DNA of 64,000 nucleotides, from the NCBI RefSeq assembly GCF_000808535.1, contig NZ_JWLV01000015.1, positions 1-64,000 of the forward strand, in the 5' to 3' direction. The stretch comes from Vibrio sinaloensis (GTDB taxonomy: Bacteria > Pseudomonadota > Gammaproteobacteria > Enterobacterales > Vibrionaceae). A program made the position numbers and the translations under genes. Shown in pieces: positions 9,138 to 18,139 of this stretch (positions within the stretch are counted from its first letter, which is position 1; the number at the start of each line of letters is the position of its first letter). A model generated the notes under the pieces. That model was not told where the DNA came from, searched no databases, and saw nothing but the letters and a program-made list of their open reading frames with translations.

Positions 9138-9264
9138 TTTGACAAAAAACAAAGAAGCCGCCGATAACGCAAACTCTGTGCCAGATAAGCATAGAACTTC
9201 ACATTTCCACCTACCACTTTTGGATAGCATGAACCCTACTTCTGTTACCTTGTAGGGTTTGATT

Positions 9265-10590
9265 ATGTTTTACGTACATATGCTCCTGCTTCTGACGGTG
9301 ATATTTATCGGTATCCGCCATGGAGGCATTGCTTTTGGTCTACTCGGGGGCCTAGGCGTTTCGGTTCTCGCGTTTGTATTTGGGGTCGCTCCAGGTTCAC
9401 CACCAATTAGTGTCATGCTGATTATTTTGGCCGTGGTTGCCGCGTCCGCTACGTTGGAAGCGACAGGGGGTCTTAAGCTGCTCGTGAAATTTGCCGAGCG
9501 TTTACTGCGTAAGCATCCAAGTCAAATCGTCTTTCTTGGACCGCTCTGTACTTACTCCCTTACCGTATTGGTTGGCACTGGTCACTCGGTTTACCCACTT
9601 CTGCCCGTGATTTACGATGTCGCCTACAAAAAAGGCATCCGCCCAGAGCGCCCTATGGCGATGGCAACCGTTGCCTCTCAAATGGGGATTACGGCGAGTC
9701 CTATTGCGGCAGCTGCGGCCGTGGTCATGGCGACAGCCGCCGATAACCACTTAGACATCAGCTTGGTCAACGTTTTGCTCGTTACTATACCAGCAACGTT
9801 AATCGGCGTATTGGTTGGCTGCTTATGGAGCCTGAAACGTGGTAAAGAGCTCGACCAAGATCCAGCATTTATTGAGCGTTGCCAAGACCCTGAATTCAAG
9901 GCACAACTGATTGATGCTTCCAGTGAAGAAGATGAGAGCCCAGCACACGAAGGCGTGGCAAAAAAAGGATTGGCGATTTTCTTAGCGGGTATCGCTACCG
10001 TCATCTTTGTTGCCATGTTTGGTAAAGATCTCGGATTGCTACCAGCTGGAGTGAAAATGTCGGTGGCTATTCAGTTCTTGATGTTGTCTGTTGGTGCTCT
10101 GATTCTACTCACCACGAAAGTTGAGCCGAAGAAGATCGTTCACAGTAATGTCTTCATCGCGGGTATGACCGCCGTCATTATCATCTTTGGTATCGCATGG
10201 ATGAGTGACACCATCATCGGCTTCCACAAACCGTACCTGATTAGCCTAGTCAGTGACATTGTTGCTGCCCACCCATGGACCTTTGCGATTGCGATGTTTG
10301 TGGTTTCAGTCTTCTTGAAGAGCCAAGCTGCAGTGCTCACCATCATGCTACCACTTGGCTTCGCGATGGGGATTCCTGCGCCAGTGCTGATTGGTGTACT
10401 CCCGGCTTGTTACGCCTACTTCTTCTTCCCATTCTACCCAAGTGACTTAGCGGCGATAACCTTTGACCGCTCTGGTACAACACAGATTGGCAAATATGTA
10501 CTTAACCACAGTTTCTTACTGCCTGGTTTCATTGGTGTGGTCACGGCAACGACTGTGGGTTACGTGCTTTCAACCATGCTAGTTAACTAA
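9265..10590 (+). CDS. dcuB: Anaerobic C4-dicarboxylate transporter, Dcu family
   Basis: This inner-membrane carrier exchanges fumarate, malate or aspartate for succinate during fumarate respiration. The 441-residue protein is hydrophobic throughout and matches DcuA/DcuB: GGIAFGLLGGLGV near the N-terminus, VVAASATLEATGGL, the TVLVGTGHSVYPLLPVIYDVA stretch in two parts, RPERPMA and the ITASPIAAAAA segment. The GTGH motif and IRPERPMA favour DcuB over DcuA. ATG at 9265 is preceded by TAGGG; a TTG two codons earlier is less likely. It pairs functionally with frdABCD in this window. It ends at a bidirectional terminator shared with pfkA. Confidence 0.85.
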   Translation: MFYVHMLLLLTVIFIGIRHGGIAFGLLGGLGVSVLAFVFGVAPGSPPISVMLIILAVVAASATLEATGGLKLLVKFAERLLRKHPSQIVFLGPLCTYSLTVLVGTGHSVYPLLPVIYDVAYKKGIRPERPMAMATVASQMGITASPIAAAAAVVMATAADNHLDISLVNVLLVTIPATLIGVLVGCLWSLKRGKELDQDPAFIERCQDPEFKAQLIDASSEEDESPAHEGVAKKGLAIFLAGIATVIFVAMFGKDLGLLPAGVKMSVAIQFLMLSVGALILLTTKVEPKKIVHSNVFIAGMTAVIIIFGIAWMSDTIIGFHKPYLISLVSDIVAAHPWTFAIAMFVVSVFLKSQAAVLTIMLPLGFAMGIPAPVLIGVLPACYAYFFFPFYPSDLAAITFDRSGTTQIGKYVLNHSFLLPGFIGVVTATTVGYVLSTMLVN

Positions 10591-10605
10591 CCTGATCCTA
10601 TAAAC

Positions 10606-10637
10606 AAAAAGCCAGTTGGTTTCCCAACTGGCTTTTT
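10606..10637. terminator. Bidirectional terminator between dcuB and pfkA
   Basis: AAAAAGCCAGTTGG and CCAACTGGCTTTTTT pair over 14 bp around a TTTC loop. T-runs are present on both strands, serving the convergent genes. Confidence 0.88.
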
Positions 10638-10659
10638 TATCTGTACTTAAGCGTAAAAC

Positions 10660-11622
10660 TTAGAACAGCTCTTCTGCAACCTTGAATAGGTCTTCACGAA
10701 CTGGACGCTTCATGTTCTCGATAGCGTCAATGATGTCATGGTGAACCAACTGCTCTTTTTGGATACCGACACAACGACCGCCGTGACCATCCATCAATAG
10801 ATGAACGGCATAGTTACCCATACGAGAAGCAAGGACACGGTCGAACGCAGTCGGACGACCGCCACGTTGAATGTGGCCAAGAACTGTCGCACGAGTTTCA
10901 CGACCTGTTGCCGCTTCAATCTCTTTTGCTAGTTCATTTGCATCCATCATAAGCTCTGTCAGCGCAATAATGGCGTGCTTCTTACCTTTCGCAATACCGT
11001 CTTGGATATTGCTGATCAGCTTCTCTTTATCTAGACCAGTTTCCGGTGTGATGATGTACTCACAACCACCTGCAATCGCAGACATAAGAGTTAAATCGCC
11101 ACAGTGGCGACCCATGATCTCAACAATCGAAATACGTTGGTGAGAAGATGAGGTATCACGTAGACGGTCAATCGCATCAATAACTGTGTTTAACGCAGTT
11201 AGGTAACCGATGGTGTAATCTGTACCTGCGATATCGTTATCGATAGTGCCAGGAAGACCGATACATGGGTAACCCATTTCAGTCAGTTTCTTCGCACCCA
11301 TGTAAGAGCCGTCACCACCGACAACCACTAACGCTTCAATGCCGTGCTTCTGTAGGTTTTCGATCGCTTTCTGGCGCACTTCCACTTCTTTGAATTCTGG
11401 GAAACGCGCAGAACCTAGAAAAGTACCGCCCTTGTTGATCACGTCAGAAACGCTTGAACGATCCAGTTTCTGGATACGGTCTTCATATAGGCCTAGGTAG
11501 CCATCAAACACGCCGTATACTTCTAACCCTTCAGACAGTGCAGTACGTACTACGCCACGAACAGCTGCGTTCATACCAGGTGCGTCACCGCCACTTGTTA
11601 AGACACCGATCTTCTTAATCAT
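10660..11622 (-). CDS. pfkA: 6-phosphofructokinase I
   Basis: Phosphorylates fructose 6-phosphate with ATP in the committed step of glycolysis, as an allosteric homotetramer. At 320 residues it is exactly the usual length. Motifs: the ATP-binding [15 protein letters not shown] at residues 9-23, GGDGSYMGA near 102-110, the catalytic PGTIDNDI near 123-131 and the substrate-binding MGRHCGDL near 169-176. ATG at 11620-11622 follows CGAGGG, and a GTG two codons earlier overlaps that site. The gene is monocistronic. The 269-bp region upstream, to the end of fieF, holds its promoter, but I could not assign elements with confidence. Confidence 0.97.
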   Translation of the reverse strand: MIKKIGVLTSGGDAPGMNAAVRGVVRTALSEGLEVYGVFDGYLGLYEDRIQKLDRSSVSDVINKGGTFLGSARFPEFKEVEVRQKAIENLQKHGIEALVVVGGDGSYMGAKKLTEMGYPCIGLPGTIDNDIAGTDYTIGYLTALNTVIDAIDRLRDTSSSHQRISIVEIMGRHCGDLTLMSAIAGGCEYIITPETGLDKEKLISNIQDGIAKGKKHAIIALTELMMDANELAKEIEAATGRETRATVLGHIQRGGRPTAFDRVLASRMGNYAVHLLMDGHGGRCVGIQKEQLVHHDIIDAIENMKRPVREDLFKVAEELF

Positions 11623-11891
11623 GCTCACCCTCGATTTTTGGGAATCTTATTTCAATTTTTACGTCAGCAGCTTACATTAAGCGTCTGACTTAATTCCTTA
11701 ACTGTGCAATATGTTACCTTTCCTAACTAGGAATACTACTTTTATTTGCACGAAATTATGTAACTTTTCTACTTATGTAAGAGTATTACAGCTTTGCAAT
11801 TTCACTTACTTGATACACATCAGGATCACAGTTAAAAGTGAACCCGCTGAAAAGATAGTCAATAAGTGATGCTTTGTCGCGCTAACCTCAA

Positions 11892-12800
11892 TTACCAATC
11901 TTGAGATTTCTGCACTCTTTCCGCTCCAAGGACCACAGAATAAGGGTCTTGATGGATCAGTACATCCGACTCAGGAAACAGTTCAAGAAGTTTATCTTCT
12001 ACTTCGTCAGAGATTCGATGCGCTTCAATTAGTGCGAGCTGATCTTCTAGCTCTAAGTGCAACTGGATAAAACGTGTCGGGCCAGACATTCGGGTACGCA
12101 GCTGGTGAACTCCTAATACCCCCGGGACAGAGAGGCACACGCTGCGAATGTCGTTGAGCTCGCTGTCTGGTAGCTTGCGGTCCAAAAGGGTTTGCGTCGC
12201 TTCACGAACCATTTTAAATGCGCTAAAGAGAATGTAGATGCCAATTCCCACAGCGAACACAGCATCCGCCTGCTTAATACCAAACCAACTCAACCCGAGC
12301 GCCAACATGATCGCAGCGTTCATATAAAGATCGGACTCATAGTGAAGCGAGTCAGCCGCAATGGCTTGGCTGCCTGTTTTCTTCACCACATGCTTTTGAA
12401 AACGCACTAGCGCAAATGTCACCGCAATGGCGAACAGGCTAACGTAAACACCATACTCGGGGGATTGAAGATCATGAGGTCTAAAGAATCGGTCGATACC
12501 ATTAAGAATCAGAAAGACCGCCGATCCAGAAATAAACATTGCTTGAGCCAATGCCGCCAACGACTCCGCTTTACCGTGTCCAAAGGCATGCTCTCTGTCT
12601 GCGGGCTGAAGAGAGTATCGAACCACGACTAAATTCACCAACGAGGCAGCAATATCCAGCATCGAATCGATCAGCGATGCCAGTAAGCTCACCGACCCCG
12701 TCACCCACCAAGCACCAACCTTAACAATCAACAATAAGGTTGCCACTATGGTCGCCGTCCAAGCCGCCATGGTCACTAGGCGCGCATATTCCTGTTTCAT
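11892..12800 (-). CDS. fieF: Cation diffusion facilitator FieF (YiiP)
   Basis: This proton-coupled antiporter exports divalent metals (Zn2+, Fe2+, Cd2+) from the cytoplasm. The 302-residue protein has six hydrophobic segments in its N-terminal two-thirds. The membrane metal site is formed by DSMLD (near residue 45-49) and HYESD (near 153-157). [19 protein letters not shown] is the family signature loop. A C-terminal ferredoxin-like dimer domain carries metal-binding His residues ([14 protein letters not shown]). ATG at 12798-12800 matches the YiiP N-terminus; a TTG seven codons upstream is possible. It lies 107 bp downstream of cpxP, behind the cpxP terminator. Confidence 0.93.
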   Translation of the reverse strand: MKQEYARLVTMAAWTATIVATLLLIVKVGAWWVTGSVSLLASLIDSMLDIAASLVNLVVVRYSLQPADREHAFGHGKAESLAALAQAMFISGSAVFLILNGIDRFFRPHDLQSPEYGVYVSLFAIAVTFALVRFQKHVVKKTGSQAIAADSLHYESDLYMNAAIMLALGLSWFGIKQADAVFAVGIGIYILFSAFKMVREATQTLLDRKLPDSELNDIRSVCLSVPGVLGVHQLRTRMSGPTRFIQLHLELEDQLALIEAHRISDEVEDKLLELFPESDVLIHQDPYSVVLGAERVQKSQDW

Positions 12801-12864
12801 AAACAATTGATCAATAAACAAACATACTCTTAGTATAACGCCTCACATGTTGAATAAAAATGGC

Positions 12865-12892
12865 ATAAAAAAAGCGACCATCTGGCCGCTTA
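12865..12892 (-). terminator. Intrinsic terminator of cpxP
   Basis: Minus strand: AAGCGGCCA/TGGTCGCTT stem with a GAT loop (one wobble), followed by seven T. It begins about 16 nt after the cpxP stop, giving a short 3' UTR. Confidence 0.85.
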
Positions 12893-12907
12893 TTCACACA
12901 AATATCA

Positions 12908-13411
12908 TTACTTGTCTGCGAAACGCTTTTGCATTTTCTCTGCGCATTTGCCCATTCGCTCTTGCTGCAGTTCAGTAAACTTCGCTTTCTGTTCCGGCGT
13001 TAAAATACTAAGCATTTGATGCTGCTTCTCTAGCATTTTCACTTTGCGCTCGGTCTGCTTCTCAACCATCGCCTTCGCAAGTTCATCCGCAGCAGCTTGG
13101 TCGAAATTATCAGCCAGAACTAACTGCTGTACTTTTGCGTGGTGAGCTTGCATCTCTGCCTGACGCTCAGAAAAATTGCCTTTAAAGTTGGCTTTCATCT
13201 CTTGCTTGCCCGCTTCGCGCATCTCTTTCAGTTGTTCTTTTTGTGCATCAGTAAGATCTAGCTGGCGCATCATACCGCGGTCAAAACCACCGCCGCATTC
13301 ACCGTGACCACCTTTCTTATGATCTTTGCCACCAAACGCGAAGGCACTTGCAGTACCTAGAGTCAGAGGAAGAACAACTGCCGCTACTACTAATTTTTTT
13401 GCCATTTTCAT
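12908..13411 (-). CDS. cpxP: CpxP/Spy family periplasmic stress protein
   Basis: Small periplasmic chaperone-like protein. CpxP binds the CpxA sensor domain and holds it inactive until envelope stress titrates it away. The 167-residue precursor has a signal peptide (MKMAKKLVVAAVVLPLTLG, cleavage after TASAFA or close by), a Gly/His-rich stretch and a helical region with the two LTxxQ-type motifs LTDAQKEQL and LTPEQKAKF. ATG at 13411 follows AAAGG; the longer reading frame to 13483 runs through the promoter. Position opposite cpxRA, with CpxR boxes between, supports CpxP over its homologue Spy. Confidence 0.9.
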   Translation of the reverse strand: MKMAKKLVVAAVVLPLTLGTASAFAFGGKDHKKGGHGECGGGFDRGMMRQLDLTDAQKEQLKEMREAGKQEMKANFKGNFSERQAEMQAHHAKVQQLVLADNFDQAAADELAKAMVEKQTERKVKMLEKQHQMLSILTPEQKAKFTELQQERMGKCAEKMQKRFADK

Positions 13412-13488
13412 AATCGTACCTTTCACTGTATTTGTTGGATTAAGCTGCCTTTCTCTGCAGCGCTTGAGTGTAGAATACGACATGCTAC

Positions 13489-13525
13489 GTAAAGCAACGT
13501 TTAGCGAGCGTAAAGAAGCGTAAAG
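13489..13525. promoter_or_regulatory. CpxR box array between cpxP and cpxRA
   Basis: GTAAA at 13511-13515 and 13521-13525, spaced by 5 nt, is an exact CpxR consensus (GTAAA-N5-GTAAA). A second pair, GTAAA at 13489-13493 and GTTTA at 13499-13503, also has N5 spacing. The array sits between the divergent promoters, so phosphorylated CpxR could activate both cpxP and its own operon. Confidence 0.85.
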
Positions 13526-13598
13526 AGCTCAATTTGCACTCAATCTCCTGCTCATTTCGCAGTAAACTTAGCGTATCCCCAGATAAAGAGATTTCCCA

Positions 13599-14294
13599 AT
13601 GCCAAACATCCTACTCATTGACGATGACATCGAACTGACGAGCTTGTTAAACGAAGTGCTGACCTTCGAAGGGTTTGACGTAACCGAAGCCAACAATGGT
13701 GAAGAAGGGTTGGAAAAGCTTGATGACAGCATTGATCTCATTTTGCTTGATGTGATGATGCCTAAGCTCAATGGCATGGAAACGCTGAAACGACTCAGGG
13801 AAAACTGGGACACCCCGGTATTGATGCTGACAGCCAAAGGGGAAGAGATCGATCGTGTCATTGGACTGGAACTTGGCGCTGATGACTACCTACCCAAACC
13901 ATTCAGTGATCGAGAACTGTTGGCAAGAATGCGAGCAATTTTGCGTAGAACTCAGTCGAATGCCAATACCAAATCAGATAAACGCACCGACTGCATCGAA
14001 TATCAAGACATCCAAATTTTCCCCGGTAGACAAGAGGCTTACTGCCAAGAGCAGCTGATAGAGCTAACCACCACAGAGTTTGCGCTGCTCAGCCACTTTG
14101 TCCAACACCCAGGAGAAACGCTCACCAAAGAAGTACTCAGTTTGGATGTGTTGGGGAAACGCCTTGCTGCCTTTGACCGTGCCATCGACATGCACGTCTC
14201 TAACTTACGTAAAAAATTACCTGAACGAAGTGACGGCAAATCGAGAATAAAAACGCTGCGAGGCCGTGGCTACTTACTGGTTGAGGAAGATTGA
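13599..14294 (+). CDS. cpxR: Response regulator CpxR
   Basis: OmpR/PhoB-type transcription factor activated by CpxA in response to misfolded envelope proteins. The 231-residue protein has a receiver domain (about 1-115) with acidic pocket residues in IDDD, phospho-acceptor Asp51 in LLLDVMMP-like sequence, the switch Thr in MLTAKG and Lys in YLPKPF. A winged-helix DNA-binding domain follows (about 130-229), ending KTLRGRGYLLVEED. The stop overlaps the cpxA start as TGATG, indicating translational coupling. CpxR boxes lie 75-110 bp upstream. Confidence 0.97.
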   Translation: MPNILLIDDDIELTSLLNEVLTFEGFDVTEANNGEEGLEKLDDSIDLILLDVMMPKLNGMETLKRLRENWDTPVLMLTAKGEEIDRVIGLELGADDYLPKPFSDRELLARMRAILRRTQSNANTKSDKRTDCIEYQDIQIFPGRQEAYCQEQLIELTTTEFALLSHFVQHPGETLTKEVLSLDVLGKRLAAFDRAIDMHVSNLRKKLPERSDGKSRIKTLRGRGYLLVEED

Positions 14295-15679
14295 TGCGTT
14301 TACCCAAAATCACCAGCTTGTATGGTCGTATTTTTGCTATTTTCTGGTTCACCATGCTTCTTGTCTTGGTGGCTGTCTTATCGCTTCCTCACCTTGATCC
14401 GCGTAAAGCCCGTGATATTCCTGCCGACCATTACAACCGCTTGGTAGACATCACGCGCAGTATTGAAAAACGATACGCACAAGATGACAACGTAGCCAGG
14501 GTGCTCTTTAACCTAGAAGGACCTAATCGTTCGCCTAAAGATCCGCGTCCTCGCTTTTTCGTGACCGACCAAGACGGCAACATACTGACAACTCAAGACC
14601 GAAAAAACTTTCGTTACCGCGCACTGCAAAACTTCATCACTAGTATCGACGTGCCTGGTCAGCCGCAGCAAAAACTGTACGGCCACTATATGGTTGCCGG
14701 TCCGCTGCCCGTCACTTTGGCGAAACAAGACTTACTGCTCTACATCGGCGTGAAGTGGAATGAGCCACCGCCATTTTTACTGCGCATGTTTGATAAGCCT
14801 TTCCAACTGCTGTTTGCCGTTATGCTAGTCAGTACACCGTTACTGCTTTGGTTGGCGTGGGCATTGAGCCAGCCAGCACGCAAGTTGGAGCGAGCCGCCC
14901 AACGGGTAGCAAAAGGTGAGTTCATTGTCGATCCAGAACTGGAAAAAGGCACCAGTGAGTTTCGCCAAGCAGGCACGAGCTTTAACCAAATGGTCGAAGC
15001 GGTGAATCAAATGATTTCGGGCCAGCAACGCCTGCTGTCTGACATTTCACATGAACTGCGTTCACCACTAACTCGGCTAAGGATGGCCAGCGCGCTTGCA
15101 ACCAGAAAACAAGGAGAGAGCCCAGAGCTGGCACGAATTGATACCGAAGCTCAGCGGCTTGAGCAGATGATTGGTGAGCTATTGGAACTGTCGCGCATGC
15201 AAGCAGATAGCCACCTAACACGAGAAAAGCAGCCGTTGAGCAGTCTATGGGAAGCCATCTTGGCGGATGCCCAGTTTGAAGCGGAGCAAATGGGGAAAAG
15301 CCTCACCTTCACTCCAATCCCTGACCGAATCATCTCTGGGACACCTAAGCTATTGATGAGTGCCCTCGACAACATTGTCCGTAATGCTATCTATTACGGT
15401 CAGGATCGTATCGACATCAAATTTACCGAGTCCGAGCAGCAGATCACCATTACCGTGGATGACAATGGCGAGGGGGTACCTGACCATGAACTGGAAGCGA
15501 TTTTCAGACCGTTTTACCGCGTCTCCACCGCTCGAGATAGACACAGCGGCGGCACAGGACTTGGTCTTACAATAACCGAAAGTGCCATTCGCCAGCATAG
15601 CGGCCACATCGTTGCGACACGCAGTCCACTGGGCGGACTTCGCGTGGAAATCACTCTCCCTTTAATCATCGGTGAATAA
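14294..15679 (+). CDS. cpxA: Sensor histidine kinase CpxA
   Basis: Inner-membrane two-component sensor that phosphorylates or dephosphorylates CpxR. The 461-residue protein has an N-terminal membrane helix (about 11-32), a periplasmic sensor region (about 33-165), a second helix (about 171-192) and a HAMP domain. The H-box SDISHELRSPLTRLR contains His253. The ATPase domain has N-box IVRNAIYYG, G1 DDNGEGVP and G2 GGTGLGLTI. The sensor domain contains a PPP run (158-160) that may make translation EF-P-dependent. The ATG at 14294 overlaps the cpxR stop. Confidence 0.96.
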   Translation: MRLPKITSLYGRIFAIFWFTMLLVLVAVLSLPHLDPRKARDIPADHYNRLVDITRSIEKRYAQDDNVARVLFNLEGPNRSPKDPRPRFFVTDQDGNILTTQDRKNFRYRALQNFITSIDVPGQPQQKLYGHYMVAGPLPVTLAKQDLLLYIGVKWNEPPPFLLRMFDKPFQLLFAVMLVSTPLLLWLAWALSQPARKLERAAQRVAKGEFIVDPELEKGTSEFRQAGTSFNQMVEAVNQMISGQQRLLSDISHELRSPLTRLRMASALATRKQGESPELARIDTEAQRLEQMIGELLELSRMQADSHLTREKQPLSSLWEAILADAQFEAEQMGKSLTFTPIPDRIISGTPKLLMSALDNIVRNAIYYGQDRIDIKFTESEQQITITVDDNGEGVPDHELEAIFRPFYRVSTARDRHSGGTGLGLTITESAIRQHSGHIVATRSPLGGLRVEITLPLIIGE

Positions 15680-15695
15680 CCCTACAAACACCTAG

Positions 15696-15725
15696 TTGAT
15701 AATGGATCTCATTATCATTTATAGT
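15696..15725 (+). promoter_or_regulatory. sodA promoter
   Basis: TTGATA (15696-15701), an 18-bp spacer and TATAGT (15720-15725). It lies about 28 bp before the sodA ATG, predicting a very short 5' leader. A Fur-like operator fills the spacer. Confidence 0.7.
15698..15716. promoter_or_regulatory. Fur box in the sodA promoter
   Basis: GATAATG-N5-CATTATC is a perfect 7-bp inverted repeat spanning 19 bp. It matches the outer arms of the classical Fur consensus exactly. It covers the -35/-10 spacer of the sodA promoter, where iron-loaded Fur would block RNA polymerase. This fits induction of Mn-SOD under iron limitation, as known for E. coli sodA. Confidence 0.8.
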
Positions 15726-15752
15726 AAATCCTTCAATTATGGAGGATTTACT

Positions 15753-16370
15753 ATGTCTCACACCTTTCCAGAACTGCCTTATGCTTACGATGCACTAGAA
15801 CCCTATATTGATGCAAAAACCATGGAAGTGCATTACAGCAAGCATCACCGCACTTACTTTGATAAGTTTACCGCAGCAATCAAAGGCAGCGAACTCGAGT
15901 CCACAAGCCTTAGCGAGATTTTCGCGACAATCTCCAATCACTCACCTGCGATTCGCAATAATGGTGGGGGTTACTACAACCATATACTTTATTGGAACTG
16001 CATGAAACCAAATGGTGGCGGCGTACCAAACGGTCAGTTGCTTGATGCGATCATCGCTCAGTTTGGTAGCTTTGCTCAATTTCAGCAACTGTTCACTGAG
16101 GCGGCGATTAATACTTTCGGCTCTGGTTTTGCATGGTTGATCGTCAAAGAGGGCGAACTTCATGTCACCTCAACCACCAATCAAGATAACCCACTTATGG
16201 ATGTTGCCGATATTCAGGGTGAACCTATCCTTGCTTTAGATGTATGGGAGCACGCCTACTACATCAGTTATCAAAACCGCCGCCCAGAGTACATTGATGC
16301 GTGGTGGAATGTGGTGAACTGGGATGCGGTGAGCGAAAACTATTCTGCCGCCCTTGCTCAAGGTAAATAA
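15753..16370 (+). CDS. sodA: Superoxide dismutase, manganese type
   Basis: Converts superoxide to peroxide and oxygen in the cytoplasm. The 205-residue protein has metal ligands His27, His77, Asp163 and His167 (DVWEHAYY). Metal type is inferred from second-shell residues: Gln144 in the NQDNPLM segment and Gly in NNGGGYYNH (70-77) follow the Mn pattern, whereas Fe-SODs place Gln in the NNAAQVWNH position. The YYNH and LYWNC context is somewhat unlike E. coli SodA, so cambialistic activity cannot be excluded. GGAGGA precedes the ATG. The Fur box upstream agrees with a Mn enzyme used when iron is scarce. Confidence 0.9.
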   Translation: MSHTFPELPYAYDALEPYIDAKTMEVHYSKHHRTYFDKFTAAIKGSELESTSLSEIFATISNHSPAIRNNGGGYYNHILYWNCMKPNGGGVPNGQLLDAIIAQFGSFAQFQQLFTEAAINTFGSGFAWLIVKEGELHVTSTTNQDNPLMDVADIQGEPILALDVWEHAYYISYQNRRPEYIDAWWNVVNWDAVSENYSAALAQGK

Positions 16371-16466
16371 GCGAGAAAACACGAATACTCACAATGTCAG
16401 GCTTGGCGGTCATTCGTTGTGACCTTATACTTTCTGACCTAAATTCCATAGTGCAAGAATAACAAC

Positions 16467-16943
16467 ATGTTTGATATCGCCCTTTATGAGCCAGAGATCG
16501 CCCCAAATACGGGCAACATTATCCGCTTATGTGCCAATTGTGGTGCTAACCTTCACCTGATCGAGCCATTAGGTTTTGATTTAGAGGAGAAGAAGGTGCG
16601 CCGTGCAGGATTGGATTACCACGATCTCGCGAGAGTCACTCGCCATAAAGACTATCAAGCCTTTGTCGAGTACCTTGAAAAAGAGCGTGGAGACTATCGA
16701 ATCTTTGCTTGTACTACGAAAACAACGGGTCATCACGTCGATGCAAACTTTCAAAAAGGTGACGTATTGTTGTTTGGCCCAGAGACGCGTGGTTTACCTG
16801 CAGAGCTCATTGAAAGCATGCCAATGGAACAGCGTATTCGTATTCCGATGATGCCAGACGCTCGGAGCTTAAACCTCTCCAACGCAGTCGCAATTATTGC
16901 GTTTGAAGCATGGCGACAAATGGGCTTTGAAGGCGCTCAATAG
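16467..16943 (+). CDS. trmL: tRNA (cytidine/uridine(34)-2'-O)-methyltransferase TrmL
   Basis: This SPOUT-class (alpha/beta knot) methyltransferase 2'-O-methylates the wobble nucleotide of tRNA-Leu (CAA and UAA). The 158-residue protein opens [21 protein letters not shown]. It has the knot motifs [11 protein letters not shown] (about 99-109) and [20 protein letters not shown] (about 122-142), which bind SAM. It is a single-domain protein of the usual family length. It stands alone between sodA and the convergent trpS, with a bidirectional terminator after it. Confidence 0.95.
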   Translation: MFDIALYEPEIAPNTGNIIRLCANCGANLHLIEPLGFDLEEKKVRRAGLDYHDLARVTRHKDYQAFVEYLEKERGDYRIFACTTKTTGHHVDANFQKGDVLLFGPETRGLPAELIESMPMEQRIRIPMMPDARSLNLSNAVAIIAFEAWRQMGFEGAQ

Positions 16944-16956
16944 AGTCATCAAAGAC

Positions 16957-16987
16957 AAAAAACGGACTCCTTGGAGTCCGTTTTTAT
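16957..16987. terminator. Bidirectional terminator between trmL and trpS
   Basis: ACGGACTCC/GGAGTCCGT stem with a 2-nt or slightly larger loop. T-runs follow on both strands. Confidence 0.87.
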
Positions 16988-17005
16988 ATCGGATGAATTC
17001 GCGGG

Positions 17006-18043
17006 TTATGGACGAGCTACAAAACCCACCGCTTCATACGCTTTCTTCAACGTTTCTGCAGCGCGAGCAGATGCTTTCTCTGCACCCTGCTTCATCACTT
17101 GATCCATGTACGCACGGTCGGCACGAATACGGTGGTATTCAGCTTGAATCGGCTCAAGCATCGCAACCAGAGCTTCACCAACGTCTTTCTTAAATGGACC
17201 GTACATTTCAACGCCTTGGTACTTCGCTTCAATTTCTTCAAAGCTCATACCTGTCGCCGCAGAGTACAGACCCATTAGGTTCGAAATACCCGCTTTGTTG
17301 TCCCAATCGTGGGCAATACGCGGTGGCGTTTCAGTGTCGGTTTGCGCCTTGTTGATCTTCTTAAGAATCGACTTCGGCTCTTCCAAAAGCGTAATCACGT
17401 TCTTACGGTTATCATCCGACTTAGACATCTTCTTCGTCGCATCCTGCAAGCTCATGACACGCGCATTCACGGTTGGAATGTACGGCTCTGGCACTTGGAA
17501 GATTGGCTGCTCAGGCGAGTAGATGTTGTTAAAACGGTTCGCAACATCACGTGCTAGCTCTAAGTGCTGCTTCTGGTCACTGCCAACTGGAACTTGGTGT
17601 GCGCCATAAAGCAAGATATCCGCAGCCATGAGTACAGGATAATCAAACAGACCAACGTTTACATCACCAAACTGGCTAGAGCTGTCTTTCGAGTAACGTG
17701 CTGACTTATCTTTAAACTGAGTCATGCGGCTCAGCTCACCCATTTGGGTGTAACAGTTAAGAAGCCAACCAAGTTGAGCATGCTCTGGTACATGTGACTG
17801 AACAAATAGCGTGCTCTTTTTCGGATCAACACCAACGGCGAGACAGATTGCTAATGCGTCGAGGGTCGCTTCATGCAGCGCTTTCGGGTCTTGGCGAACC
17901 GTAATTGCGTGAAGGTCTACCACACAGTATTGGCAATCGTAATCGTCTTGCATTTGCTGCCATTGACGTAGAGCACCCAAGTAGTTACCGATACTTAGTT
18001 CACCTGATGGTTGAACACCACTCAATACAATGGGTTTGCTCAT
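17006..18043 (-). CDS. trpS: Tryptophanyl-tRNA synthetase
   Basis: Class Ic aminoacyl-tRNA synthetase that charges tRNA-Trp. The 345-residue protein has the HIGH-like [12 protein letters not shown] at residues 12-23, the VDLHAITV segment, the [13 protein letters not shown] tryptophan/adenylate region and the KKMSKSDDN loop near 200. The start at 18041-18043 is preceded by AAAGGAAC. It is the last gene of the dam-rpe-gph-trpS series, but is separated from gph by 128 bp containing a small ORF and a terminator-like hairpin. Its expression may therefore be adjusted separately from the upstream genes. Confidence 0.97.
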   Translation of the reverse strand: MSKPIVLSGVQPSGELSIGNYLGALRQWQQMQDDYDCQYCVVDLHAITVRQDPKALHEATLDALAICLAVGVDPKKSTLFVQSHVPEHAQLGWLLNCYTQMGELSRMTQFKDKSARYSKDSSSQFGDVNVGLFDYPVLMAADILLYGAHQVPVGSDQKQHLELARDVANRFNNIYSPEQPIFQVPEPYIPTVNARVMSLQDATKKMSKSDDNRKNVITLLEEPKSILKKINKAQTDTETPPRIAHDWDNKAGISNLMGLYSAATGMSFEEIEAKYQGVEMYGPFKKDVGEALVAMLEPIQAEYHRIRADRAYMDQVMKQGAEKASARAAETLKKAYEAVGFVARP

Positions 18044-18064
18044 GGGAATAGTTCCTTTGACTTC

Positions 18065-18139
18065 TTAATCTAAATAAATGAAAAACCGTGTCGATTCAGG
18101 GTCTACCACCCAGTGACACGGTTTACTCAGTGTACTCAT
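18065..18139 (-). CDS. Candidate 24-residue leader peptide upstream of trpS
   Basis: This short ORF begins ATG at 18137-18139 and ends TAA at 18065-18067, 21 nt before the trpS ATG. The peptide begins MSTLSKPCHW and ends TRFFIYLD, with a Trp codon (TGG) at codon 10. A terminator-like hairpin (18083-18124) lies wholly inside it, with the Trp codon just 3' of the upstream arm. No Shine-Dalgarno is evident, and the ATG sits in the inverted repeat TACTCAT-CA-ATGAGTA, which argues for caution. I do not recognise the peptide from any named family. Translation and function are inferred only. Confidence 0.4.
   Translation of the reverse strand: MSTLSKPCHWVVDPESTRFFIYLD
18078..18124 (-). terminator. 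Terminator-like hairpin (possible attenuator) before trpS
   Basis: On the minus strand AAACCGTGTC (18115-18124) pairs perfectly with GACACGGTTT (18083-18092), and the T-run extends to 18081. A small GGGT/ACCC hairpin lies in the loop. It follows gph by about 48 nt and precedes trpS by about 38 nt. It is either the gph terminator or an attenuator for trpS. Confidence 0.65.
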
